Positions 10,678-20,079 of a stretch of 64,000 nt of DNA are shown here, one piece after another. A program made the translations under genes and the position numbers. Position 1 is the stretch's first letter, and the number at the start of each line of letters is the position of its first letter. The notes beneath the pieces were generated by a model. It searched no databases, was not told the origin of the DNA, and saw only the letters and a program-made list of their open reading frames with translations. The DNA is taken from the NCBI GenBank assembly GCA_947588005.1, contig CANPYE010000001.1, positions 18,109-82,108 on the forward strand, written 5' to 3'. The stretch comes from an uncultured Lachnospiraceae bacterium (GTDB lineage: Bacteria; Bacillota; Clostridia; Lachnospirales; Lachnospiraceae).

Positions 10678-11091
10678 TCACCGGCATACAAGCCACAATC
10701 CGGGCAGCCATGCGCACGCCAGAAAAGGGATCGTTTTGTTTCTTCGATTTTCTGTCGTCATGCAGTTTCGCAGGATGACCGCCATACTCCACGCGCAGCT
10801 GCTCCCCAAAGTCAGCAAAAACAGAAGCAGCGTCTCCCCCGGGTCCAGATAACAGGCCGACAGCAGAAAGAAAAGACCGTCCCCTGCGCCCAGCGCGCCA
10901 CCGGTTACCCAGGATATCAGAAGCATTCCCGCTCCAACAGACGCGGACCCCAGGTGCATCCAGACGCCGTCCGCAATCGCGTTTCCTATACCCGGAATCA
11001 GCCATATCCAGAAAATCCGGTACGGTAATTCCCGGCTTCTCAAATCCTCCCACGCCGCAAGCGTCAGGCCCAGCAGCCAGAACCATCTCAT
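10678..11091 (-). CDS. A24-family prepilin peptidase-like protein (first copy)
   Basis: AAWEDLRSRELPYRIF and GAGDGLFFL aspartate motifs; multiple TM segments. Confidence 0.75.
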   Translation of the reverse strand: MRWFWLLGLTLAAWEDLRSRELPYRIFWIWLIPGIGNAIADGVWMHLGSASVGAGMLLISWVTGGALGAGDGLFFLLSACYLDPGETLLLFLLTLGSSCAWSMAVILRNCMTTENRRNKTIPFLACAWLPGLWLVCR

Positions 11092-11094
11092 CTT

Positions 11095-11877
11095 TTAACC
11101 TCCCGAGCAATACGAGCACGGCCCCAGATATTCCACTTCCGAGCGGTGCACCGCACGCACATACGCGACAATCGCGCTGCAGGTACGGCTGCTGTGATAA
11201 CTCTCTCCATACGGCATGATATAAACTGTCCCGGCTGCATGACCGCCGCAGCGGTCACATGCTTTATAACGGTGCCCGCTTTCATTCCGGTAATCCCCGA
11301 TTCGGCCGGCCGGTACCGCAGAAAGCCGGTTATACAGATAATGGCAGAAGGAACTGTTATGATAACGCGTACTGTCCTTGCCCACATAAACAATCGGATC
11401 CTCATCCGCGGTTTCTCCTTCCCCCATTTCCGATACGCCATCGATTCCGACCCACGCGCGCAGCCAGCACCGGCAGCTGCGTTTTACATTGCCCAGTCCG
11501 AATACAGAAAATGGCAGTTTCATCTGATAATTCACGATCAGATCCACGGTTTCTCCGTCCTCCAGAAGAGACGAATCCGCCAGCGACAGCCAGCGCACAG
11601 GAAGGCCGTCTGACCTCATGCGCACAGCGCCTTCCGCATAGGCAAACGCCGCGGCGCTTCCAACCCATCCGCCTTCCTCCGGCGCCAGATACGCCGTCTG
11701 ACTGATTTCTTCTCCGACAGACATAACGATCGCCTGCATCTGCCGTTCCACATCCAGAATCCGAAAGGGCATCATAAGGAGAACTCCCGCAAATAGAAAC
11801 AGCGGCAGTACCAGCGCGGCTTCCACCGTCATACTGGCAGGGGCAGAAAGGAATGCCCTTTTTCTGTTCCGTCTCAT
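11095..11877 (-). CDS. TadE-like pilus assembly protein
   Basis: APASMTVEAALVLPLFLFAGVLL N-terminus; Cys/His-rich C-terminus. Start MRRNRKR chosen over the longer ORF (to 11991). Confidence 0.65.
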   Translation of the reverse strand: MRRNRKRAFLSAPASMTVEAALVLPLFLFAGVLLMMPFRILDVERQMQAIVMSVGEEISQTAYLAPEEGGWVGSAAAFAYAEGAVRMRSDGLPVRWLSLADSSLLEDGETVDLIVNYQMKLPFSVFGLGNVKRSCRCWLRAWVGIDGVSEMGEGETADEDPIVYVGKDSTRYHNSSFCHYLYNRLSAVPAGRIGDYRNESGHRYKACDRCGGHAAGTVYIMPYGESYHSSRTCSAIVAYVRAVHRSEVEYLGPCSYCSGG

Positions 11878-12019
11878 TTTCGAAGGGATTCGTACCTGGA
11901 GAGCTGCTATTTTATTTAAATAGCAATGCAAAATTACATTTATGGCAGGAAAGGGAGAACGATCCTGCATATATTCACAGAAAAAGGACATTCTTTTCTA
12001 CCTCCTCTCTTATCTGATT

Positions 12020-13996
12020 TTAATAAGCCCGTTCCGCAGGCGCTTCCAACGGGTATGCACCCGCTTTTCCGGTATATTTTTCCACAATTGGAAGAGCGAA
12101 AAATACATGTTTTCCACTGGCCCTTCCGGTTATCCCCAGCCGGTATGCGCATTTATCTATAGAAAAGCCTTCCTCCTGCCGTTTAAGATTCATCTCCATC
12201 ATGTCCAGGATCCGCATCTGCAGATCCTGATGATCTGTCAGAAAAAGCAGCAGTTTCAGGTAAGTTTCATAGGCGCAGCCTTTTTCACTTTCCGTCCGTC
12301 CGGGAGAGGCCCCCTCTTTCCCCATCTTCAAAAGCCCTTCCAGCGAAAGCTTCCAATCCTCCCGGTTCTTCCATAATGGTACTCTGCCCCCAGCGTACAG
12401 TGTCCGCAGATCCGCAACGGCTTCTCCCATTGCCCATACGCACATGATAAAGCATGCCGTTATCTCCACCAGAGGCGCCAGCCCGGTTACCCCCACGATG
12501 CCTGCCGCCATCCCTCTCGCTTCATCGCGTTTGGCCGGGTCGGACAAAATATGAATCAGATTCAGTCCCTGCCGTATCAGAAGCAGCTGCGTCATCGTCT
12601 CCTGAAGATTATCCCGGTCGCTTTGCTTTCCCTGAAGCAGGTATTCCAGCTCATACTGCACCTGCTTCTTCTCCTCACTTACGGCATTTGTAAAAAAATG
12701 CCCGCAGTATTCATGGAGCAGCACCCGTTCCACCGGCCCGGGCGCCTGAACGCTCCGGCCTGCCGCGCGATGGGATGGAAGCGCTCCTGCCGCGATTACT
12801 CCCGCCGATACCTGCATATCCGCCGGAAGCACCAGCTCCAAAAGGCTGTTCTGCGCAAGCTTCTTTACCTGCTCCAATAACCCCTTCTTCTCCGTATCGC
12901 CCTCGCTGTACTCCAGCTTCAAGCCGCTCCGTTTATATCCGCTCCAGTGTTCGGCCGCGGCGGCAAGCGACAGCTCCGCGTCCATAGCCGCCGTCTGCCC
13001 GCCGCCTTCCGTCGTTTTCACCGTCTGCCCGTCGCCTTCCTCTGCCGCCTTTTCCGCCCGCCTGGCAGCCTGTCTTGCTTCCTCCCAGGCGATTTCCGCG
13101 TCACGGACGAGCCCCTCCGTCTGTTTAAGCCTTTCCAGATTCTCCTTCCCCGTCTCAAGCTGCGTCAGAATTTCCCGCCTTCTGACGCCATCGGCGTCTG
13201 TATAATCATGATACGGATTCATCTGTTCTTCGAAAAGCGCCGCCCGATCCCCCTGCCAGCTTTCCGCGGCTTCCGTCAGCGTTCTTTCCGTATCCGCAAG
13301 CTTCTCCGCAAGCCTTTCCGCCTGCCTCTCATAATTCGCAGCAAGCCCGTCCATCCGCCCTGCTTCCTTACGAAAATCAGATGCGCCGGCCCGAAATCCC
13401 GCCGCGTCGTTGGCTGCCAGCCTGGATGCAATCTCCGCCGCGTATTCCTCCTGACGGCTCACACAATCGACAAGCTTCTCTACCGCCTGCTCCAGCTTCT
13501 GCACTTCCGCAGTCTGCGCGTCGTAAGCCTCCGTCAGTCCTCCGGCGGCGGCCGCCTCGCTGATATCCCGAAGAAATTGTCCGCCGTCGTCCGGCGAAAG
13601 CTCCAGATTTCCCCACACGCCGAACCTCATATAATCCACGATCTCCTGCGCCAGATAATCGCCTCCCTGATCCGCAATGCCTGTCCATTCCGTAATTTCC
13701 ACGCTTTTCAGCTCCATCGGGTACCAGTTTTCCACCTCCAGATATTTCTCTGTATAAGACCGCAGCTGATCCGCGGCAGCCTGCCGGGACTCGCAGGGGA
13801 GCCCCAGCACCCGGTACTGCTGCCACAGCCGCCTGTGATAGCGGCTAAACAGACTGTCAAGCGCGCCGCCCACAGCGGTCTGAAAATAATACCTCGACCC
13901 GGCCGTCCTGACCGATTCCGCCATCACGCAGAGAAGAGCGGCCACACACAGAATACACAAACTTAAAAACACCGTGATCTCTCCTCTGTTCTTCAT
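12020..13996 (-). CDS. DUF5702-like Tad-locus protein
   Basis: MKNRGEITVFLSLCILCVAALLCVMAESVR N-terminus; long coiled-coil region; pilus cluster context. Confidence 0.7.
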   Translation of the reverse strand: MKNRGEITVFLSLCILCVAALLCVMAESVRTAGSRYYFQTAVGGALDSLFSRYHRRLWQQYRVLGLPCESRQAAADQLRSYTEKYLEVENWYPMELKSVEITEWTGIADQGGDYLAQEIVDYMRFGVWGNLELSPDDGGQFLRDISEAAAAGGLTEAYDAQTAEVQKLEQAVEKLVDCVSRQEEYAAEIASRLAANDAAGFRAGASDFRKEAGRMDGLAANYERQAERLAEKLADTERTLTEAAESWQGDRAALFEEQMNPYHDYTDADGVRRREILTQLETGKENLERLKQTEGLVRDAEIAWEEARQAARRAEKAAEEGDGQTVKTTEGGGQTAAMDAELSLAAAAEHWSGYKRSGLKLEYSEGDTEKKGLLEQVKKLAQNSLLELVLPADMQVSAGVIAAGALPSHRAAGRSVQAPGPVERVLLHEYCGHFFTNAVSEEKKQVQYELEYLLQGKQSDRDNLQETMTQLLLIRQGLNLIHILSDPAKRDEARGMAAGIVGVTGLAPLVEITACFIMCVWAMGEAVADLRTLYAGGRVPLWKNREDWKLSLEGLLKMGKEGASPGRTESEKGCAYETYLKLLLFLTDHQDLQMRILDMMEMNLKRQEEGFSIDKCAYRLGITGRASGKHVFFALPIVEKYTGKAGAYPLEAPAERAY

Positions 13997-14112
13997 CCTT
14001 CCAGTGCTCTCCCCTCTCTTTGCATATCCGTCCGCCGCTTCCCGGCTGTCCGCTCCAGCCTTCTCCCCGGACCGGATCACCCTTTACAATCTTTCTCCAC
14101 CGCTTAATACGA

Positions 14113-14292
14113 TCAGTATACTTCTTTCGCAGAACTGTTGATCTGCTTAAAAATAGATTCCAGAAGCGTTGTGATCTGCTTTTTGAATATAATGACCAGC
14201 CCGATTAAAACTACAAGGATCAGAACGATCTCAATTGTCCCAAGTCCGCTCTCATCTTTCATAAACTCTTTATATTCGTCCCATAATCTCAT
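14113..14292 (-). CDS. flp: Flp-type (type IVb) pilin
   Basis: 59 aa: MRLWDEYKEFMKDESG|LGTIEIVLILVVLIGLVIIFKKQI, with a G/xxxxE prepilin-type site. Track ORF 14113-14628 overextends. Confidence 0.82.
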   Translation of the reverse strand: MRLWDEYKEFMKDESGLGTIEIVLILVVLIGLVIIFKKQITTLLESIFKQINSSAKEVY

Positions 14293-14345
14293 TATCTTCT
14301 CCTCCTGTTTCCGTTCCTTTTCTATTCTGAATCGCAGTTCTTTTC

Positions 14346-15632
14346 TTACTGCATCGACAGCATCGCCGGAACCATAATGATCACCATCACGACCAGAAGC
14401 AGCAGCATAAGCGGCAGCATCAGTTTCGTCCCGGCTTCTTCGCCAAGCCTTCTGGCTATGGTTTTTTGTTGTTCCCACGCGGACTCCATCTCCTGATGCA
14501 GAAGCTGCGTCAGGTTCTTCGTTCCAGTCCGCCTGTTCTGTTCCAGAAGACTGCTCAGCTTCAGATATTGCTGCAGGCCGCACCTCCTGCCGAACTGTGC
14601 AATCGCCTGTCCTTCCGGAACTCCGCACTGCATCTGCGACTGGGCATCTGCCATCTCCTCATAGGCCGGCCGTTCGGATACACGTCCCTCCTGCCGGCGT
14701 TTTTCATAACTCTGCACGATTCGTTCCCATGCACGCGGTACCGTAAGCCCCGCTCCGACAAACACCATCAGCTGATATACCACATCCGCGTAATCGATCT
14801 GCAGCTGCTGCCGGCGTCTTTTTTTTTCGTCTTCTCCCCTGCTTTTGTCGCGGGCATAGAAGAGCACCGCCAGCAGGATCCCGAGAAACGGGATCGCTTC
14901 ATAACCGCCATTCTCCTGATAATACCGCAGTCTCCGCCCTTCATAGGTCTCCGGCAGTTTTACCGCCGTTTCCGTCAGGGTTGTCTCGCTCTCCCTTTGG
15001 ATCGCCTCTCCAACGGCTGCTGCCAGCCGTTCCGCCTGCGTGAGCGTCCTGGGATATACCGTCACTGCCAAAGCCCGTTCCGCCTGATGCACTCCGTCGC
15101 TCAGCTTCACCGTCAGCCAGACAGACGCGCCTTCTTCCGGACAGTCCGTATCCTGAACCGTCCCATAAGAGTCCAGTATCTCCGGCGCGTCGCTGTACCA
15201 TTCCGCAGTAATGCCGCCATCAAATGAATCCGGCAGCGCAAGATCCGTCTCTACCCGTGACAGACTCTCGTTCTCTCCGCGGATCCGGTCCGGAAGCGTA
15301 TCCAGAATCCCCCCAAATATCCTTTCCGCCTCCGCATCCGTATACTGGCGCGCCGGAATGTCCACCTGACAGGCGAGCGGCTCGTCCGCTAATCCTTCCA
15401 CCATAAACTCATACGTCGTCGTCCCCTCCCCATACTCTCCCCGCTCCAGATATCCCCCGGATACGTCGTCAGCCGCTGCCAGGCCGCTGACGATCACGCC
15501 ATAGAGCAGGAACCCACCCGCAACGCATAGAATCTGTACCTTCCATTTTCTCCAAAGCTTCGCTGCCTTCATGTTCCATCTCCCCAATCTTAAGCATTTT
15601 TCGCCGGCCGCTTCGTTTCCCCCTATATTCAA
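14346..15632 (-). CDS. Tad-locus membrane protein with type II secretion F-like C-terminus (TadC-like)
   Basis: C-terminal helical F-like region (GAGLTVPRAWERIV…EEAGTKLMLPLMLLLLVVMVIIMVPAM). Start may be MKAAKLWRKWK. Confidence 0.7.
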   Translation of the reverse strand: MNIGGNEAAGEKCLRLGRWNMKAAKLWRKWKVQILCVAGGFLLYGVIVSGLAAADDVSGGYLERGEYGEGTTTYEFMVEGLADEPLACQVDIPARQYTDAEAERIFGGILDTLPDRIRGENESLSRVETDLALPDSFDGGITAEWYSDAPEILDSYGTVQDTDCPEEGASVWLTVKLSDGVHQAERALAVTVYPRTLTQAERLAAAVGEAIQRESETTLTETAVKLPETYEGRRLRYYQENGGYEAIPFLGILLAVLFYARDKSRGEDEKKRRRQQLQIDYADVVYQLMVFVGAGLTVPRAWERIVQSYEKRRQEGRVSERPAYEEMADAQSQMQCGVPEGQAIAQFGRRCGLQQYLKLSSLLEQNRRTGTKNLTQLLHQEMESAWEQQKTIARRLGEEAGTKLMLPLMLLLLVVMVIIMVPAMLSMQ

Positions 15633-15690
15633 GCGATTTCCCGCCGGCCTCTCCGCGTTCCCCCTATACTCAAGCGGTTTCCCGCCGGCC
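15602..15690. repeat. Tandem repeat, 40-41 bp period
   Basis: CGCCGGCC…CCCCCTATA(T/C)TCAAGCG..TTCC(C): units begin at 15602, 15642 and (partial) 15683. Confidence 0.75.
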
Positions 15691-15703
15691 GCCGGTCATG
15701 CCC

Positions 15704-16426
15704 CTACGCCACCGAAATATCCAGAATCCGCTTTGCCAGCCGGCAGGCCAGCAGATACACGGCCAGACATGCCGTCATGATCAGCCTTCCGAACGCCGTC
15801 GTATACATCATGTCAAAGAAGCCGGGCGAAGTGCCGTCAATATAAATGATCATCAGAAACGGCATGGCATTCATCACCTTCTGTTCAAACTGTTTCGATG
15901 TCGTCAGCGTCCGTATCTCCTCCTTAACGGCAAACCGGTCGTCCATGACCTGCACCGTATGAGCGATGACCGGCACCAGCTGTCCCCCGCTTCTCTTGGC
16001 GATCTGGAAAATCCTCGCAAAATTCTCAATCTCCTGCAGCCCGCTGCGCCCGGCGAAATCATTCATCAGCTCCTCCACCGGCCGGTTCATCTTCATCTGC
16101 CGGACCATATTGGACAGCTCCCGGCACATCATTGCGCCGGATCCGTACATCAGCTCCATCTCTCTTTCCGCGGACGCGATGGCGTTCTCCACGGACAGCC
16201 CTGCGTTCAGCGATGTGGAAATGATCTGGATCGCCTCTTTGAACTGGATCTCCAGCTGCCTCAGCCGCTTTTCCTGCCGGATCTCCCGCATATAGGGCGG
16301 CATGTACACGAAGGCCGGAACAAGCAGCAGAAAAAATATGATCCAACTCCGGTAAAAGGCATACGATACAAGCCCGGCGAGTCCCGCTCCCGCTGCCAAT
16401 GCTTCCGCCCATTCCAGCGCGTTCAT
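15704..16426 (-). CDS. Type II secretion F family protein (TadB-like)
   Basis: STSLNAGLSVENAIASAEREM and SGLQEIENFARIFQIAKRSGGQL. Start uncertain. Confidence 0.8.
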   Translation of the reverse strand: MNALEWAEALAAGAGLAGLVSYAFYRSWIIFFLLLVPAFVYMPPYMREIRQEKRLRQLEIQFKEAIQIISTSLNAGLSVENAIASAEREMELMYGSGAMMCRELSNMVRQMKMNRPVEELMNDFAGRSGLQEIENFARIFQIAKRSGGQLVPVIAHTVQVMDDRFAVKEEIRTLTTSKQFEQKVMNAMPFLMIIYIDGTSPGFFDMMYTTAFGRLIMTACLAVYLLACRLAKRILDISVA

Positions 16427-16502
16427 TTGATACCGACTGTAGTCGGCGGCGCCGCTCGTCCCGCCTTTCTTCTCTGGCGCTCCGGCGTAATCATCCCTCG
16501 CG

Positions 16503-17765
16503 TCATTCCTCCCCTGCGTCCTGCAGTTTCCGCCGGTTTTCAAGTTCCCCGCATTTCTTAAGCTCCCCGTCTTCAAACTGATAGAGTGTATGGAGCCCGA
16601 TCTCGCCATCCTCATACCCCTTCACCTCCACGATCCACAGAACCTTTCGGCTTTTATCCTTGATCCGCCCCAAATGGATCAAAATATCCAGCGCCGACGC
16701 GATCTGACTGCGGATAGCCGTCAGAGGCAGATTCGCGCCCATAAGCACCATCGTCTCCAGGCGGGCCAGCATGTCCCGCGGACTGTTCCCATGCGCGCTT
16801 GAAATTCCTCCATCGTGACCGGTGTTATACGAACTAAGGAGCTCAAGCGCCTCTTTTCCTCTTACTTCCCCCACAATGATCCTGCTGGGATTCATCCGCA
16901 GCGACGCCCGGATCAGATCCCCGATGCCGATAGCCCCTTCCCCCTGGGAATTAGCCGCGCGGGTCTCCATCCGCACCAGATTCTGCACATGCTGTATCTG
17001 CAGCTCCGCCGAATCTTCAATGGTGACCACTCTCTCATCCTCCGGTATGTACGCTGACAGGGCATTCAGAAATGTTGTTTTTCCGGAGTTCGTTCCGCCG
17101 CTTACAAAAATGTTGTATCCCGCACGCACCAGCTTCTTTAAAAACTCCGCCGCTTCCCGGCTCAGTGTGCCGCTTTCGACCATCATATCCATGGTAATGA
17201 CCCGCGGGAACTTCCGGATGGTCATGACCGGTCCGTCCAGGGATACGGGCGGCAGCACCACATGGACGCGGGATCCGTCCTCCAGCCTGGCATCCGCGAT
17301 CGGAGAAGCCACATTCACCACCCGGTTGACACGGCTGACTACCTGTTGAATCATGTCCTCCAGCTGCTCATCTGATTCAAACCCGTAATCCCACCGGTGC
17401 ATCAGACCCTTTTCCTCCACGAAAATATTCTCCCGGCCATTGATCATTACCTCCGTGATATCCGGATTATCCATGACCTGCTGCAGCACATCCAGCCTGC
17501 GAAACGAATTGAACAAAGATGTCCGCAGCTGCAGCCGTTCCTTTAAAGGCAGGTATTCCCGCTCCGCCAGTTCCATGATATGCCTGTCGATCACCTCGCA
17601 GAGTTCGCTGTCGTTTATCTGCCTGACGCCGTTTATTTCCTCCCGGATCGCTTCTCTGAGCCTTTGCCGGATTCCTTTTTCCGGCCGTGCGGCGTCTTGC
17701 TGCGCGGGTTCCGCCTTTCCTTCCGAAACCGGCTCTCTCATGCTTCCATGCTTCCAGACGCTCAT
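16503..17765 (-). CDS. cpaF: CpaF/TadA-family pilus assembly ATPase
   Basis: Walker A SGGTNSGKTTFLNAL, IIVGEVRGKEALELLSSYNTGHDGGISSAHGNS. ATG at 17765 overlaps the upstream gene stop (ATGA). Confidence 0.93.
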   Translation of the reverse strand: MSVWKHGSMREPVSEGKAEPAQQDAARPEKGIRQRLREAIREEINGVRQINDSELCEVIDRHIMELAEREYLPLKERLQLRTSLFNSFRRLDVLQQVMDNPDITEVMINGRENIFVEEKGLMHRWDYGFESDEQLEDMIQQVVSRVNRVVNVASPIADARLEDGSRVHVVLPPVSLDGPVMTIRKFPRVITMDMMVESGTLSREAAEFLKKLVRAGYNIFVSGGTNSGKTTFLNALSAYIPEDERVVTIEDSAELQIQHVQNLVRMETRAANSQGEGAIGIGDLIRASLRMNPSRIIVGEVRGKEALELLSSYNTGHDGGISSAHGNSPRDMLARLETMVLMGANLPLTAIRSQIASALDILIHLGRIKDKSRKVLWIVEVKGYEDGEIGLHTLYQFEDGELKKCGELENRRKLQDAGEE

Positions 17766-18769
17766 TTCCACGGCTCTCCTTTCAGAAGCTTCCTCACGTA
17801 ATCTCCCAGTTCGCTCCACAGGATCTGTTCCAGGTAATCGCCGCTCCGCTTCAGATTCTCCCGAAATGGCAGTTTTATCCGCCGGATACGTTCCGCCACC
17901 CTCTGACGCCCGGTCGTGTTCAAATACGCGCTGAACTCCTTAAGCTTCGCCGCCGACACTTCGTCGTCCAGCACCGGCATATAGATCACATCACAGCATT
18001 CCAGAACCGGCGTCAGGTTCCGGCCAGGTCTTCCAACATCCACCACCACATATTCATAACCGCATTCCGAAGCCAGCTTCTCGATCAGCTGCCCGGCCTC
18101 GTCGCCGCTCATCTGCTCCAGGTCCTCCGGATACCGGACCGGCGCGATATAATCCATATCCTTCCATGTGTAGACCAGGCTGCGCAGCCGCACCACATTA
18201 AAGCTTCCCTGCCGCAGATAATAGAGCACGTCCGACAGATCGTTCTTCTGCTCGCCCCCGATGATCTGCTGCAGGCCTGAAAATTCTTCGAATCCGACAT
18301 AGATCGTCTTGCCCTCCCGGGCAAGCTGCTGTCCCAGAAGCAGAGCCATGGAAGTTTTGAAGCACCGGCCCACCGGCGAATAGACCCCCAGGATCCTGGC
18401 CCTCTGTCCCAGCACCATGAACATCTTCTCCGAAGGCCGGTCGCAATATTTTGCCATTACTTCCCGGATCACACTGTCCGCAGACTGATACTTATAGACG
18501 GCCGGATAGTCCGTCTCCGTCACCGATATCACGTCTCCCTCCGCCAGCGTCACCACAGAATTTGCCTCGATGCCGTTTACATCCTCCCGCGGCACCATGT
18601 CGCTGATCAGCAGGATCTCGATCCGATGCCTGCCCGCAAACTCGCGCAGCAGCTCCAGGGATGTGAACGGCACTACCGTAAACGGCACCTTCTCCTTCTG
18701 ATTCACCACGTCGGCAAACCGCTGGGCATATTCGCGGTCCACATCGTAAACCGCCATGATCTTCTCCAT
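17762..18769 (-). CDS. CpaE/TadZ-like protein
   Basis: Receiver-like N-terminus and MinD/ParA-like C-terminus (GVYSPVGRCFKTSMALLLGQQLA, VVVDVG), adjacent to cpaF. Confidence 0.8.
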   Translation of the reverse strand: MEKIMAVYDVDREYAQRFADVVNQKEKVPFTVVPFTSLELLREFAGRHRIEILLISDMVPREDVNGIEANSVVTLAEGDVISVTETDYPAVYKYQSADSVIREVMAKYCDRPSEKMFMVLGQRARILGVYSPVGRCFKTSMALLLGQQLAREGKTIYVGFEEFSGLQQIIGGEQKNDLSDVLYYLRQGSFNVVRLRSLVYTWKDMDYIAPVRYPEDLEQMSGDEAGQLIEKLASECGYEYVVVDVGRPGRNLTPVLECCDVIYMPVLDDEVSAAKLKEFSAYLNTTGRQRVAERIRRIKLPFRENLKRSGDYLEQILWSELGDYVRKLLKGEPWK

Positions 18770-18823
18770 AAAGTCCCCCCTCACGCATCAATCTGTATTT
18801 CCTATAGTTTCTTTTCCGCCCGG

Positions 18824-19351
18824 TCACACACCCCACAGCAGATACCCCGCATACCCAACAAACAGACAAAAAGCAAACGGTATTACCACACCATACCCGT
18901 CGCACTCCGCCCTGTAGTATGGCACGATCTCTTTTGTCAGGAACAGCCGCCCGAAATAGGCAAGCAGATAATTGAGACGCTGCCGCAGATTTCTCTGAAA
19001 AAGCAGCTTTACAAGGGCAAGACATGCCCCTACAACGCATCCATATGCAATCGCCTTAAGACCGCTTCCCCACCCCAGGAAGCCGGCCATAACGGCCATC
19101 AGCTTGATATCCCCCGCGCCTACCATCCGGAGTATGTAAAGCGGGAACAGTACCGCGGTATACGCCGATATCCGAAGAAGGTAGCCTCCTACGGCCTGGC
19201 CCGCATACCCGGTCTCCGCATCCAGCGCCACAAGCGCCAGTCCGATGAAAAAACCGGCCAGAATCCACAGGTTCGGGATCCGGCGATCCCGGATATCCGT
19301 AAAGGCGCTGCCAAGCAGAATGACCAGAAGAAGCCCTCTGCGCGCAAAAAT
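18824..19351 (-). CDS. A24-family prepilin peptidase (second copy); 5' end anomalous
   Basis: Frame reads FARRGLLLVILLGSAFTDIRDRRIPNLWILAGFFIG…RMVGAGDIKLMAVMAGFLGWG, but has no ATG/GTG/TTG before the motif. Putative ATT start at 19351. Confidence 0.7.
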   Translation of the reverse strand: MFARRGLLLVILLGSAFTDIRDRRIPNLWILAGFFIGLALVALDAETGYAGQAVGGYLLRISAYTAVLFPLYILRMVGAGDIKLMAVMAGFLGWGSGLKAIAYGCVVGACLALVKLLFQRNLRQRLNYLLAYFGRLFLTKEIVPYYRAECDGYGVVIPFAFCLFVGYAGYLLWGV

Positions 19352-19459
19352 ACCGCATCACCCCCTTGAATCCTTATCGCTTTCGGAATCAATGCCCGAT
19401 CAGGGCGGTAAAAAATATGAATGCTTTTGAATAAAACTGACTGATGTTGAGTGGTTATC

Positions 19460-19487
19460 ATTATAACCCATTGCGGAAAAACTTCAA
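19460..19487 (-). promoter_or_regulatory. Putative promoter for the Tad locus
   Basis: TTGAAG-N16-TATAAT on the minus strand. Confidence 0.45.
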
Positions 19488-19571
19488 TGGTCAAATTAGC
19501 CAAAAATCGCCTCAAAATTTCTACACCGGAATTTTTCCGTATTTTGGTCGCAGAACCTTCTCACTTATACA

Positions 19572-19600
19572 TTGACCAAAACGTCGGAAAATGGTAAACT
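19572..19600 (+). promoter_or_regulatory. Putative promoter for the DUF2508-like gene
   Basis: TTGACC-N17-TAAACT. Confidence 0.55.
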
Positions 19601-19658
19601 AATCGTGTGCATATTTTTCCCATTTCCCAGAAATACTAGAATTATCAATTTCCGGGAG

Positions 19659-19898
19659 ATGACAAGAATGATTTTATGGAAAAAACGGCGCGAAGCGCTG
19701 GCCGGTCTAAAACGGCAGGAATTAAGGACACAGATCGAAAATACAAGACATACCATCGATTCCGTCCGCAACCACTTCGAGCAGGAGGTGGATCCGACGC
19801 TGATCGACTGCTGTATCTACGAGCTGAACGCCGCCCAGCTGCGGTACCAGTTTCTGCTGCGGCAATTTAAAGACTTGGAAGGCGTGAGCTATTATTGA
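19659..19898 (+). CDS. DUF2508/YaaL-like small protein
   Basis: ENTRHTIDSVRNHFEQEVDPTLIDCCIYELNAAQLRYQFLLRQFK. The track start at 19572 lies in the promoter. Confidence 0.7.
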   Translation: MTRMILWKKRREALAGLKRQELRTQIENTRHTIDSVRNHFEQEVDPTLIDCCIYELNAAQLRYQFLLRQFKDLEGVSYY

Positions 19899-20079
19899 GT
19901 TACATCTGACACTCAGAGTTTGGCACTTTTCACTGTCAGCCGATCAGTCTGGTGTCATACTGTATCCTGCGCCTGCCGGATCAGGTGCTGCAGTATCCTG
20001 AACCGCCCATGGCCAGGCCGCTGAACTTGCGGCGCCGCGCGCCCGCACAACTACACAATTTCGGAGGACATTCCATATT

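Noticed and set aside
12947-13966. Plus-strand 339-aa ORF opposite the DUF5702-like gene
   Set aside because: Antisense shadow ORF with no domain evidence.
19056-19515. ORFs 19056-19361 and 19189-19515 as separate genes
   Set aside because: They are alternative frames over the prepilin peptidase 5' end, and 19189-19515 contains the likely promoter.
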